DNA of 38,101 nucleotides from Acidimicrobiaceae bacterium (GCA_003152015.1 PLZF01000086.1:2901-41001), one strand, 5' to 3'. Shown: positions 1 to 7,723, counted from the stretch's first letter. Translations and numbers: made by a program. Notes: generated by a model from the sequence alone, not told the origin.

Positions 1-731
1 ACTCCAATCCCACCAAGCTCATCGATGTGGTGGAGGTGGGGAAGCAGCTGCTCATTACCCTGGTGCACTGACCACCTTCTCGATCGCCAACGACGTAGCC
101 AAGTACTTCGCCATCATCCCGGCTCTGTTCGTGGCCGCCTACCCCCAGGAGAAGATGGCTCAAGCTCTCACTCACTTCTTCCTCACCGATAACTTGATCG
201 CGTTGAGGGAGATGGCGCTGCGGCTCCTGGCGGAGGAGAGCGAGGAAGATCTTCTCGAACACCTCCGTCGCCACAAGGCTCAGGTGCTCTGGGAGACGAC
301 CGAGCGGATCATGGTCGCTGTCACCGCTGCACCGGGGACCGACGTTCTTCTGCGCCGGGCCGCTCGCATCGCGGCTCGGGTCAAGGGTGAGCTCGACGTC
401 ATTCATGTCATCGTCGGAGATGCCGGCGACGGGGGGAGTCCCTCAAGCCATCAACGGACTGCGGAACCTGACGGCCGACCTTGCAGCACGCTGGCACGAG
501 TTGCAGGCACACGACCTCGCTCGAGCACTGACCGGATTCGCCCGCGACAATCAGATCACCCAGATCGTCATTGGCTCCAGTCAGCGCAGCCGTTGGCGGG
601 AGATGATCGGTATTGGATCGGTCGTTCGGCGGGTCCTTCGCGAAGCCGGAGCAGTCGAGATCGACGTGCATGTCATCGCCAGACGCGAGCTACCACCCGC
701 CCAAGCCTCCGAATCGATTCCCGACTCGTAG
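1..731 (+). pseudogene. Decayed kdp locus: kdpB C-terminal part fused to a kdpD fragment
   Basis: This is a remnant of the high-affinity potassium uptake operon. The first 60 bases read [19 protein letters not shown] in frame 3, the conserved C-terminal region of the KdpB ATPase. One base is missing near 61, so the reading continues in frame 2 as [23 protein letters not shown]. At about 140-154 (AAYPQEK) the sequence switches from KdpB to KdpD: the rest of KdpB, all of KdpC and the KdpD N-terminus are absent. The KdpD part ([35 protein letters not shown]) shifts again to frame 3 inside a run of six G at 431-436. It then continues through [17 protein letters not shown] and [10 protein letters not shown], the universal-stress-like domain, to a stop at 729-731. 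No histidine kinase or membrane part follows. The gene is cut by the window start. Two frameshifts and the fusion make function very unlikely. Confidence 0.85.
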
Positions 732-1106
732 TCAGGCGGTAGGTCGGCTGGCGGATGATTCCGAAGACGCGGCGCTTGCGGAGAGACAGAGCAGAAACCT
801 CATCGGCAGGATGTAGACACCGATGATGATGGTCGCAAATCCAGCCAGGGCGGCGAGAACCGTCGCGCCGGCCAGGGCCCAGGCCATGACACCCGGCCAA
901 CGCCACTGGGTCGCGATAAGCAATCGCACCAGCCCACCGACCGCTATCGAAATGAGGAATGGAATCGCGGGCAGCCAGAGCACGTCTCGGCCGTAGTACC
1001 TGACGAGGGATACCCGGGGCTGGGGACCCGCATGATTGCTGGCCACGGTGATGACGGGAAGGACGGCGGCGAGCACGATGAGAAGGATCCCCCACGCCGC
1101 GGCCAC
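732..1106 (-). CDS. Small integral membrane protein, unknown function
   Basis: This 124-residue protein has no family I recognise. It has three likely membrane spans, at about residues 3-22, 43-65 and 72-105, separated by short polar stretches such as [17 protein letters not shown], and a Ser/Ala-rich tail. The start used is a GTG at 1106, which places the first span right at the N-terminus. The frame is open upstream to a stop at 1155-1157 but offers no ATG, GTG or TTG there, so the true N-terminus is uncertain. Its stop codon abuts that of the kdp remnant, tail to tail, and it lies just downstream of the Rrf2-type regulator on the same strand with a gap of about 48 bases, so the two may be co-transcribed. 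Confidence 0.55.
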   Translation of the reverse strand: MAAAWGILLIVLAAVLPVITVASNHAGPQPRVSLVRYYGRDVLWLPAIPFLISIAVGGLVRLLIATQWRWPGVMAWALAGATVLAALAGFATIIIGVYILPMRFLLCLSASAASSESSASRPTA

Positions 1107-1154
1107 ACCCGAGAGCTTGGTGGAGTGCCGGCTAAAGGAGCTAATCCGGAGGCA

Positions 1155-1658
1155 CTAGGTCGGTGTGCGGGCCGCCAGCACGGCGGTGAGCCACCTCGAT
1201 CCCTTCTGGCGGGCAGCGAGAGGGGCCTGGGCCATGACGAGCGCCGCGAGGTCGTCGATGGAGGTCGCCCGCAACTCGTCGCGCCAGGCTGCCTCGGCCC
1301 GCCACATGGCCGCGGCGATTCCACACGTCGGGGGGTAGGCGTATGCCGCCACCCGCGAGGGCCCTTGGCGACGGATCTCCGTGCACCGGAAGAATGTGTC
1401 ATCACCCTCGACGGCATGGAAGACATCGAGGAGTGTGATCTCCGATGCCGGCTTCCCGAGGCGATAGCCGCCACGGCGCCCGGTACTCGACTCGACGATT
1501 CCCGCTCGCATCAGAGCCTGGAGCGACTTGGCCAGGTAGGGGGCCGGGACCCCGTGGTACTCGGCCAGACGGGCGGCGGGAAGGGACGCACCTTCGGGAA
1601 GCAGGGCCAGCACCACGGCACAGTGCGCCCCCCATTCAACTCCTTCATTGATACGCAT
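1155..1658 (-). CDS. Rrf2-family transcriptional regulator
   Basis: This 167-residue protein looks like an Rrf2-type DNA-binding regulator. An N-terminal winged helix is visible (VEWGAHCAVVLALL, then PAPYLAKSLQALMRAGIVES), followed by the wing GRRGGYRLGKPASEITLLDVFHAVEG, which is very typical of the family. Iron-sulphur Rrf2 proteins carry three cysteines in the middle. Here only two are seen in that zone (FFRCTE and PPTCGIAA), so a cluster of the IscR/NsrR type is doubtful and a redox or ligand sensor is possible. The ATG at 1658 has the sequence TAAGAT exactly six bases upstream, suggesting a leaderless transcript. It is divergent from the NAD(P)-binding gene at 1734, its most probable target. 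Confidence 0.85.
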   Translation of the reverse strand: MRINEGVEWGAHCAVVLALLPEGASLPAARLAEYHGVPAPYLAKSLQALMRAGIVESSTGRRGGYRLGKPASEITLLDVFHAVEGDDTFFRCTEIRRQGPSRVAAYAYPPTCGIAAAMWRAEAAWRDELRATSIDDLAALVMAQAPLAARQKGSRWLTAVLAARTPT

Positions 1659-1664
1659 ATCCGG

Positions 1665-1670
1665 ATCTTA
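1665..1670 (-). promoter_or_regulatory. Leaderless -10 box of the Rrf2-type gene
   Basis: On the minus strand TAAGAT lies six bases before the ATG at 1658. It fits the actinobacterial -10 consensus TANNNT and would put the transcription start on or next to the A of the start codon. No Shine-Dalgarno sequence is seen. It lies next to inverted-repeat elements (see 1672-1706). Confidence 0.5.
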
Positions 1671-1671
1671 G

Positions 1672-1706
1672 TTGTCCAAGAATAGGCTTGGAGTAAACTA
1701 GGACAA
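1672..1706. promoter_or_regulatory. Inverted repeats in the divergent Rrf2 / NAD(P)-binding promoter
   Basis: The 75-base divergent region holds TTGTCC at 1672-1677 and its complement GGACAA at 1701-1706, and nested within them CCAAG (1676-1680) and CTTGG (1687-1691). The stretch also contains a possible forward promoter, TTGTCC as -35 and TAAACT (1694-1699) as -10 with a 16-base spacer. Inverted repeats over both promoters are what an autoregulating divergent Rrf2 regulator would need. The match to a specific known operator was not recognised. Confidence 0.45.
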
Positions 1707-1733
1707 GATACATCTGAATATTAGGAGGTTGTC

Positions 1734-2495
1734 ATGCGGATCGCGGTTGCCGGTGGTACTGGAACAGTGGGCAGATACGTTGTGCAGGCCGCGGAGCAGT
1801 CGGGGCATCATGTCGTCGTTCTCAGCCGAAGGGCCGGCATCGACCTTCAGAACGCCGAGGGGCTCGCCGCCGCCCTCGAGGGCATCGAGGTGGTCGTGGA
1901 CGCCACCAACGCGGGCACCACCAACCAGGCCAAGGCGACAGAGTTCTTTTGCGAGGTGTCCCGCCGGCTACAGACGGTTGCGACCGCCCAAGGGGTCACC
2001 CGACTGGTCACGCTGTCCATCGTCGGCGCGGACAGAGTTCCGGGTTTCGGGTACTACCAGGCAAAACTTGCTCATGAGGCCGCCGCGCTCGAGGGCCCGC
2101 TCCCCGCCACCATCGTGCGGGCGACCCAGTTCCACGAGTTTCCTGCCCAGATACTCGGTCGAACCCGCATGGGCCCGATGGCCATGGTGCCGCGCATGAG
2201 GGTCCAGCCGATTGCCGCCCGTACGGTGGGCGAGGTACTTCTCGAGGTCGCGGCGGGATTGCCCGGACAGGAGATGGTCGAGGTCGCCGGTCCCGAACCC
2301 GCAGACCTGGTCGACCTGGCACGATCCGTGGTGGCCCGCCGCGGCCAGCGGGTCGCAGTGCTTCCGGTCCGGGTACCCGGTCGGGCCGGTAAGGCGATGC
2401 GAAGCGGCGCCCTGCTCCCTACGCCGGGGGTGCGCCTAGCCGGTCCGGGTTTTGCCGACTGGCTCGCCGGAGAGGACCTGGCCGCCGTTCCATGA
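1734..2495 (+). CDS. NAD(P)H-binding atypical SDR (NmrA-like)
   Basis: This 253-residue protein is an atypical short-chain dehydrogenase of the NmrA / NAD(P)H-binding type. The N-terminus MRIAVAGGTGTVGRYVV has the GxxGxxG dinucleotide-binding loop at residues 7-13, followed by VVVLSRRAG. A VVVDATNAGTT strand and YYQAKLAHE, with the Y-x-x-x-K pair, resemble the active-site region of extended SDRs, and IVRATQFHEF is typical of the NmrA group. Such proteins may be reductases, epimerases or redox sensors, and the substrate is unknown. The start is supported by the strong ribosome site GGAGG at 1724-1728. It is divergent from the Rrf2-type regulator, a pairing that suggests regulation by that protein. 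Confidence 0.8.
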   Translation: MRIAVAGGTGTVGRYVVQAAEQSGHHVVVLSRRAGIDLQNAEGLAAALEGIEVVVDATNAGTTNQAKATEFFCEVSRRLQTVATAQGVTRLVTLSIVGADRVPGFGYYQAKLAHEAAALEGPLPATIVRATQFHEFPAQILGRTRMGPMAMVPRMRVQPIAARTVGEVLLEVAAGLPGQEMVEVAGPEPADLVDLARSVVARRGQRVAVLPVRVPGRAGKAMRSGALLPTPGVRLAGPGFADWLAGEDLAAVP

Positions 2496-2499
2496 CCGA

Positions 2500-2517
2500 G
2501 TACCCCGCACGGGGTAC
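2500..2517. promoter_or_regulatory. 18-bp palindrome upstream of the aldo/keto reductase
   Basis: GTACCCCG-CA-CGGGGTAC is a perfect inverted repeat with 8-base arms and a 2-base centre. It starts five bases after the stop of the preceding gene and ends five bases before the presumed -10 box TACGAT. It thus covers the place where a -35 element and the spacer would be. An operator is the simplest reading. A terminator is less likely because no T-run follows. Confidence 0.55.
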
Positions 2518-2522
2518 GCAGC

Positions 2523-2528
2523 TACGAT
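2523..2528 (+). promoter_or_regulatory. Leaderless -10 box of the aldo/keto reductase
   Basis: TACGAT lies exactly six bases before the ATG at 2535, fitting TANNNT-6-ATG. There is no convincing ribosome-binding site between it and the start codon, so the transcript probably begins at or next to the ATG. Confidence 0.55.
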
Positions 2529-2534
2529 CGGACC

Positions 2535-3563
2535 ATGGAATTTCGTACTCTTGGTCGCACCGGTGTCAAAGTAAGCCCACTCTGCCTCGGGGCCATGATG
2601 TTCGGGGCCTGGGGGACCCCTGATCACGACGAGTCGATCCGCATCATTCACCGGGCTCTCGATGCCGGCATCAACTTTGTCGATACCGCCGACGTCTACT
2701 CCTCTGGTGAGTCCGAAGAGATCGTCGGAAAGGCACTGGCGCAAACCAAGAGGGAAAAGATCGTTCTGGCCACCAAGGTGCATGGTGCCATGGGGCGTGA
2801 CCCGAATGCTCAGGGAAACTCGCGCCGGTGGATCATGTCGGCGTGTGAGAAGAGCTTGCGCCGGCTGGGCACCGACTACATCGATCTCTATCAGATCCAT
2901 CGCCCGTCACCCGATACCGATATTGACGAGACCCTCGGCGCATTGACCGACCTGGTCCGTTCGGGCAAGATCCGATACTTCGGAAGCTCCACCTTCCCCG
3001 CTGATGACATCGTCGAGGCGCAGTGGGTGGCCGAGCGCCGAGGGCGCGAGCGATTTGTGACCGAACAGCCTCCCTATTCGATGCTGGTACGCGGCATCGA
3101 GGCGGACGTGCTCCCGAGGTGTCAACAATTCAAGATGGGTGTGCTGTCATGGAGCCCGCTGGCCGGTGGATGGCTTTCGGGCACCTTCGGCCAGGGTAAG
3201 GACAACACCAGCCGACGTTCGGCGATGGTTCCGGCTCACTACGACATGACACTCCCGGGCAACGTGGAGAAGCTCAGCGCGGTGACAGCGTTGCACGAAC
3301 TGGCAGAAGGTGCGGGCCTCAGCATGATCGAACTGGCACTGGGGTTCGTGCTCGAACATCCGGCTGTCACCTCACCCATCATCGGACCGCGAACGATGGA
3401 GCACCTCGAATCACAGCTACCCGCGCTCGAGGTGCGCCTGAGCGGCGACGTGCTCGATCGCATTGACGAGATCGTGCCGCCAGGAACCAACCTCAATGCC
3501 GGCGACGTAGGGTGGGTTCCCGCCGCCATTGCCGATTCTTCCCTGCGGCGCCGTCCCCGCTGA
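2535..3563 (+). CDS. Aldo/keto reductase
   Basis: This 342-residue protein is an NADPH-dependent aldo/keto reductase, a cytosolic TIM-barrel enzyme reducing aldehydes or ketones. MEFRTLGRTGVKVSPLCLG at the N-terminus is characteristic of the family. The catalytic tetrad can be placed as Asp50 and Tyr55 (NFVDTADVY), Lys81 (VLATKVHG) and His122 (YQIHRPSP). The C-terminal ITSPI-like segment (VTSPIIGPRTMEHLE) is the usual cofactor-binding part. The length is normal for the larger YghZ/Tas-like group. Its own leaderless promoter and an 18-bp palindrome lie just upstream. An SDR and a P450 follow on the same strand, suggesting a shared oxidation/reduction role. The physiological substrate cannot be read from the sequence. 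Confidence 0.92.
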   Translation: MEFRTLGRTGVKVSPLCLGAMMFGAWGTPDHDESIRIIHRALDAGINFVDTADVYSSGESEEIVGKALAQTKREKIVLATKVHGAMGRDPNAQGNSRRWIMSACEKSLRRLGTDYIDLYQIHRPSPDTDIDETLGALTDLVRSGKIRYFGSSTFPADDIVEAQWVAERRGRERFVTEQPPYSMLVRGIEADVLPRCQQFKMGVLSWSPLAGGWLSGTFGQGKDNTSRRSAMVPAHYDMTLPGNVEKLSAVTALHELAEGAGLSMIELALGFVLEHPAVTSPIIGPRTMEHLESQLPALEVRLSGDVLDRIDEIVPPGTNLNAGDVGWVPAAIADSSLRRRPR

Positions 3564-3593
3564 TCTTCATCCGAGGCTGGCCAGGAAGGGGTA

Positions 3594-4385
3594 GTGGTGG
3601 CTGATCTCACAGGCAAGAGCATCTTGGTGGTGGGAGCGTCGTCGGGCATCGGCCGGGCCATCGGACTGCTCAGTGCCGCCGCGGGTGCCGACGTAGCGTT
3701 CGCAGCCCGCAGGATCGACCGCCTCGAACAGGCCGCCGCCGAAGCCGGCGGCAACAGCTTCGCCCTGGCGTGCGATGTACGGCACCCCGAGGAGTGTCAG
3801 CGGGTCACCGATCAGGCTGCCGAGGTCCTCGGTGGGTTGGATGCCGTGGTGTACGCCCCGGGTCTCTCTGCACTGAGCCGCTTTGAGGACGCCGGTGAAG
3901 ACCTGTGGCGGGTGTTGGTCGAGACGAACATCATCGGGGCGGCCATGGTCGCCCGCGCTGCCCTGACCCACCTGTGTGCCAGCCGCGGCCGGCTGCTACT
4001 GCTCGGGTCGAGTTCGGTGGGCCACCCATACCCCGGGCTGGTGCCCTACGCCACCACGAAAGCCGCGCTGCACGAGATGGCCCGTGGGTTGCGGGGCGAG
4101 TACCCCTGGCTGCGAGTCACTACGTTTGTCGTGGGCCCCACCATGACCGAGTTCGCCAACGACTGGGATCCCGTCCTGGCCGGCGACATGTTCACCCGAT
4201 GGGAGGCGGAAGGGTACCCGGCAGGTGCGACCGCCACCCCGGACGAGATGGCCGCCCAGGTGGTGCAGGTGCTGGCAAGCGAGGCCAACATCCCCGAAAT
4301 CGGTGTCATGCCGGTGGTTGACGCCACCACCGAAACCATGGAGCGGTGGGCGCTCCCGACTATCGACCGAGGAGTCTCCCGATGA
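3594..4385 (+). CDS. Short-chain dehydrogenase/reductase (classical SDR)
   Basis: This 263-residue protein is a classical SDR oxidoreductase acting on alcohols or ketones with NAD(P). Visible parts are the cofactor loop GASSGIG at residues 14-20, ARR after the second strand (suggesting NADP preference), DVRHPEE, and the active site Asn112 (ETNIIG), Ser139-141 (LLGSSSVG) and Tyr152-x-x-x-Lys156 (PYATTKAAL). The usual NNAG motif is replaced by YAPG. The start is a GTG at 3594, with GGAAGGGG upstream as ribosome site; a second GTG at 3597 is possible. The last bases ATGA are shared with the P450 start, so SDR and P450 are translationally coupled and probably act on the same molecule. Confidence 0.88.
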   Translation: MVADLTGKSILVVGASSGIGRAIGLLSAAAGADVAFAARRIDRLEQAAAEAGGNSFALACDVRHPEECQRVTDQAAEVLGGLDAVVYAPGLSALSRFEDAGEDLWRVLVETNIIGAAMVARAALTHLCASRGRLLLLGSSSVGHPYPGLVPYATTKAALHEMARGLRGEYPWLRVTTFVVGPTMTEFANDWDPVLAGDMFTRWEAEGYPAGATATPDEMAAQVVQVLASEANIPEIGVMPVVDATTETMERWALPTIDRGVSR

Positions 4386-5584
4386 CCGAGGCGATCGGAT
4401 TCGACCCGTTCTCGGAGGAATTCTTCGACGATCCGTACGACCTCTACCGCCGGATGCGGGACCAAGAACCAGTGTCCTTCAACGAGCGCTACGGGTTCTG
4501 GGCATTGTACCGATACGAGGATGTGAGCCGGGCGCACAAGGAATGGCACACCTTCTCGTCCAGCCACGGGGTCGATCTCTCCACCTTGAGCAAACCGCCG
4601 GAGTTGATCCGCCAATTGCAGAGCATCATCATGATGGACCCGCCCGAGCACGACAGGTTGCGGTCCCTGGTGAGCCGGGCGTTCACCCCCCGAGCGGTGA
4701 TGGCACTCGAACCGATGGTCCGGGAGGTGATCGGCGGTGCCCTCGATATGTGCGACGGCGACGCTTTCGATGCCGTGTCCGATTTTTCGGGTCCGTTTCC
4801 CGTCGAGATCATCTCGCGCATGCTCGGCGTCCCCGAGCCCGACCGCCAACAGATTCGCCACTGGCTCGACAGCATGCTCCACCGCGAGGCGGGCCAGATG
4901 GATCCGACCCCGGAGGGTATGGCGGCGGCGTTGGAGAACGTCACCTATTTTCTCGAGCTCATTGCCGACAAACGCAAGCACCCCGGTGACGACATGATCA
5001 GCCGGTTGATCGAAGTGGAGGTAGGCAGGGGTGACGGTGACGCCACCCGTTTGGACGATGGGGAGATCGCCGGGTTCGCGGTGTTACTCGGAGGAGCCGG
5101 AGCGGAGACGGTCACCAAATTGGTGGGTAATGCCGTGGTCCTCTTCGCTCGGAATCCCAACGAGTGGAAGAAGGTACGTGACGATCCGGACAAGGCTCCC
5201 GTCGCGGTGGAAGAGATCCTGCGCTTCTGGCCACCATCGCAATATCAGGGTCGGTTCTCCCTCGAAGAGTCGCTCTACAGCGGTGTCACCGTCCCGGCTG
5301 GACATCCGACCATCTTGGTCACCGGGTCTGCCACCCGGGACGAACGCTTCTACGACTGTCCCGACGTCTTCGATATCGACCGCCCGCCCAGCCAGGCGAT
5401 CGGGTTCGGGTACGGCATCCACAGCTGCCTCGGGGCGGCCCTGGCACGCATGGAGAGCCGGATCGCCATCACCGAGCTGGCCCGTCGGTGGCCGAAGTAC
5501 GAAGTCGACGAGAGCGGATGCCAACGGGTTCACATGTCAAATGTGGCCGGGTATGCTCACGTGCCGGTCCGGCGGGTGGGCTGA
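4382..5584 (+). CDS. Cytochrome P450
   Basis: This 400-residue soluble bacterial P450 is a heme-thiolate monooxygenase. It has the helix C motif MDPPEHDRLR (residues 85-94), the oxygen-activation motif AGAET at 239-243 in helix I (Glu replaces the common Asp), the ExxR pair at Glu278-Arg281, and the heme-binding loop GFGYGIHSCLG with the ligand Cys349. The start is the ATG at 4382 that overlaps the SDR stop as ATGA; longer readings would run back into the SDR gene. No ferredoxin or ferredoxin reductase gene is nearby, so electrons must come from partners encoded elsewhere. The substrate is unknown. A lipid, terpenoid or steroid would fit the adjacent SDR, aldo/keto reductase and MDR, but that is inference. 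Confidence 0.93.
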   Translation: MTEAIGFDPFSEEFFDDPYDLYRRMRDQEPVSFNERYGFWALYRYEDVSRAHKEWHTFSSSHGVDLSTLSKPPELIRQLQSIIMMDPPEHDRLRSLVSRAFTPRAVMALEPMVREVIGGALDMCDGDAFDAVSDFSGPFPVEIISRMLGVPEPDRQQIRHWLDSMLHREAGQMDPTPEGMAAALENVTYFLELIADKRKHPGDDMISRLIEVEVGRGDGDATRLDDGEIAGFAVLLGGAGAETVTKLVGNAVVLFARNPNEWKKVRDDPDKAPVAVEEILRFWPPSQYQGRFSLEESLYSGVTVPAGHPTILVTGSATRDERFYDCPDVFDIDRPPSQAIGFGYGIHSCLGAALARMESRIAITELARRWPKYEVDESGCQRVHMSNVAGYAHVPVRRVG

Positions 5585-5867
5585 CCGACACTGTCGATCA
5601 GGTGGCATTTTGGTGAATTCACACCTCGTCGATGGGTGATCGCACGAGTCGAAGCCGCGGCTCCCTCAATGGCCCACGCAGCCTCTCGATAGCTGCCAAT
5701 CCTTTCCAAGATGTAAAGAGCTTCCCAGCGACGCGGCCGTTCGACCAGTTCTGTTCGAAGATCTCGTTCGGCGACGCAATCAATCCACCTCGGGTGCCCG
5801 AAGTCCGCACGCCTAGACTCGTCAATAAGTGCCCGTACCACTGGGCGCTACGGACAGGGGGCTGACA
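5585..5867. other. Intergenic region with a promoter candidate
   Basis: This stretch of 283 bases has lower GC than its neighbours. TAGACT at about 5813-5818 fits a -10 box and would give the downstream reductase a 5' leader of about 40 bases. An open frame on the minus strand (5557-5841, 94 codons) overlaps the P450 end. It has no recognisable motif, and I do not treat it as a gene. Confidence 0.3.
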
Positions 5868-6890
5868 ATGACGGTGCGGCACAACGGGCACGAGATCCGG
5901 CTGGCCTCGCGGCCACATGGCGAGCCCTCCTCGGAGAATTTCGAGATGGCGGAGTTCGAACTGGGCGATCTCGGGTCAGGAGACGTGCTGGTCCGCAATA
6001 TCTTCATGTCGGTCGATCCGTATATGAGGGGTCGGATGAACGACGTGAAGTCCTACGTGCCGCCCTTCGCGATCGGCGAGACATTGCAGGGAGGAGCCGT
6101 CGGCGAGGTGATCGAATCCAATTCGGAAACGATCAAGGTTGGCGATGTCGTCCTTCATAATTTCGGGTGGCGGGACTTGGCCGCGGGTCCGGCGAAATTG
6201 TTTCAGAAGGTCGACCCGTCGGCCGCCCCGCTGTCGCACTATCTGGGCATCCTCGGCATGACAGGGTTGACCGCCTATGCCGGGCTGGTGGAGGTGGCCG
6301 GGTTCACTCCGTCCGACATCGTCTTTGTTTCGGGTGCCGCCGGTGCCGTCGGGAGTGCCGTTGGCCAAATGGCCCGCTTGCTCGGTGCCCAACGAGTCGT
6401 CGGTAGTGCGGGGTCGGACGAAAAGGTGGCGCTCCTGGTGGGCGAGCTTGGATTCGATGCCGCCTTCAACTACCACTCGGGGCGGGTCTCCAAGCTGTTG
6501 GCCGACGCCGCACCCGATGGGATTGACGTGTACTTCGACAACGTGGGTGGCGAGCATCTCGAAGCCGCCATCAATGCACTGCGTAATTTCGGTCGAATAG
6601 CTGCCTGCGGCTCGGTTTCGAACTACAACGCCACGGAGCCGGCTCCCGGTCCCCGGAACCTGGGCTACGTCGTGGGCAAGCGGCTCACCATGCGTGGATT
6701 CATTGTCGGTGACCACGTGAACCTTCAACCGGAGTTCGCCAACAGGGTGAGCACGTGGATTCAAGAGGGAGCCCTCCACGTCTTCGAGACGGTCATCGAC
6801 GGCCTGGAGAATGCCCCGGACGCCTTCATAGGGTTGTTGCGCGGAGAAAACATCGGAAAGATGATCGTTCAGGTGGGCGAGCTGCCATAG
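5868..6890 (+). CDS. Zinc-free NADP-dependent MDR oxidoreductase (CurA / prostaglandin-reductase type)
   Basis: This 340-residue protein belongs to the medium-chain dehydrogenase/reductase superfamily, in the zinc-free branch that reduces alpha,beta-unsaturated ketones (leukotriene B4 dehydrogenase, CurA and relatives). Family marks are MSVDPYMRGRM, LGILGMTGLTAYAGL, and the nucleotide-binding stretch VSGAAGAVGSAVGQMARLLGA, followed by DGIDVYFDNVGGEHLE. No structural-zinc cysteine cluster is present. The start is the ATG at 5868, preceded by AGGGGG; the GTG at 5829 would add a tail unlike the family. The 3' end carries a 15-base tandem duplication covering the stop codon. It follows the P450 by 283 bases and has its own probable promoter, so it may be independent of the SDR-P450 pair. 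Confidence 0.9.
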   Translation: MTVRHNGHEIRLASRPHGEPSSENFEMAEFELGDLGSGDVLVRNIFMSVDPYMRGRMNDVKSYVPPFAIGETLQGGAVGEVIESNSETIKVGDVVLHNFGWRDLAAGPAKLFQKVDPSAAPLSHYLGILGMTGLTAYAGLVEVAGFTPSDIVFVSGAAGAVGSAVGQMARLLGAQRVVGSAGSDEKVALLVGELGFDAAFNYHSGRVSKLLADAAPDGIDVYFDNVGGEHLEAAINALRNFGRIAACGSVSNYNATEPAPGPRNLGYVVGKRLTMRGFIVGDHVNLQPEFANRVSTWIQEGALHVFETVIDGLENAPDAFIGLLRGENIGKMIVQVGELP

Positions 6891-6904
6891 GGCGAGCTGC
6901 CGTA
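6875..6904 (+). repeat. 15-bp tandem duplication across the stop codon
   Basis: GGGCGAGCTGCCATA (6875-6889) is followed at once by GGGCGAGCTGCCGTA (6890-6904) and the start of a third copy (GGGCGA, 6905-6910). The stop codon TAG of the MDR reductase is formed at 6888-6890, at the junction of the copies. Another in-frame TAG at 6903-6905 closes the second copy, so the first copy may have shortened the protein by five residues. Confidence 0.75.
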
Positions 6905-6905
6905 G

Positions 6906-6929
6906 GGCGATGCCCCCAGGGGGATCGCC
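6906..6929. terminator. GC-rich hairpin between convergent genes
   Basis: GGCGAT (6906-6911) and CCCCC (6913-6917) pair with GGGGG (6919-6923) and ATCGCC (6924-6929), with one bulged G and a minimal loop. It sits between the stop codons of two convergent genes and could end transcription in either direction. No T-run is present, so this would be a weak or non-canonical terminator. Confidence 0.4.
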
Positions 6930-6940
6930 AGGAGCGCAAC

Positions 6941-7717
6941 TCAGCGTCGGGCGTTCTTCACAAAATCGTCGGTTCCGTGTCCGACCTCCAGCCGGCTGCC
7001 GCCGTGCCAACTACCCCGAAGGTGCCTGCGGATAGCTTCGCCTCCGTCGGCTGTTGCCCGCGCCGCGGCATGCCAGAGATCGGAATGATGAAAGAGGATG
7101 TCCCCGCGCTCGGCATAGACGGCGATCTCCCCTGGGACTCTCTCGAACCCCAGGGGGATCCCGTCGGTGCCACCGTGGTGGCTGCCCGCGAGCACCCTGA
7201 GGAATCCATTGGCCGGCGAGGTGGGATCGATGTGAAGGGTGAAGGCGAGACCGGGCCAGATCGGGAGATGGGGCCCGGACTGATGGTCGGTGTGCCATCC
7301 GATACGCGAATAGCCCGAACCCGGTCCCGGGCGCGCATCCTGGTAGACCACGCCGAACTGTTCGTAGTCGAGTAGCCATGCCCCCGTGCCGAGGACAGTC
7401 CGGGCCACGTCAACCAGGGCGGGAAGTCGCACGGCCGCCGCGGCTAGTGGAGACGCTTCGGTGGCAAACGTGACGTAGTGGGCGAACGGCCGGCCGTCGA
7501 TGGTGGCATCGGGCTCATCGAGGATCCCAGTGCCGTGGCGCGGGCCGAGGACGCCGTCCGCCAGGCGCTGCTGGACATGGGCCAACTCCTGTTCGAGGTC
7601 GGCCACCGCCATCTCGTCAAACGCACTCCGCAAGATCCCGAACCCGTTGACTTCAATGGATTCGACCAGACGATCGATCTCTCCGGGAGGGAACGTGGTG
7701 TGGTCGCCCGCGGCCAT
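6941..7717 (-). CDS. Phytanoyl-CoA dioxygenase-family protein (Fe(II)/2-oxoglutarate)
   Basis: This 258-residue protein belongs to the PhyH-like, non-heme iron, 2-oxoglutarate-dependent oxygenases. The iron facial triad is visible as His142-x-Asp144 ([10 protein letters not shown]) and a distal His216 ([11 protein letters not shown]). A 2-oxoglutarate-binding arginine is likely in RRHLRGSW (about 231-234). The N-terminal segment [17 protein letters not shown] is also typical. The substrate is unknown, since family members hydroxylate lipids, amino acids or secondary metabolites. The ATG at 7717 has TAAGCT six bases upstream and no ribosome site, so the message is probably leaderless. It is divergent from ilvD with only 50 bases between the start codons. 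Confidence 0.85.
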   Translation of the reverse strand: MAAGDHTTFPPGEIDRLVESIEVNGFGILRSAFDEMAVADLEQELAHVQQRLADGVLGPRHGTGILDEPDATIDGRPFAHYVTFATEASPLAAAAVRLPALVDVARTVLGTGAWLLDYEQFGVVYQDARPGPGSGYSRIGWHTDHQSGPHLPIWPGLAFTLHIDPTSPANGFLRVLAGSHHGGTDGIPLGFERVPGEIAVYAERGDILFHHSDLWHAAARATADGGEAIRRHLRGSWHGGSRLEVGHGTDDFVKNARR

Positions 7718-7723
7718 GGTTCA

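Noticed and set aside
5557..5841. 94-codon minus-strand frame between P450 and MDR genes
   Set aside because: No motif, no ribosome site and overlap with the P450 end. Composition does not clearly resemble a real gene.
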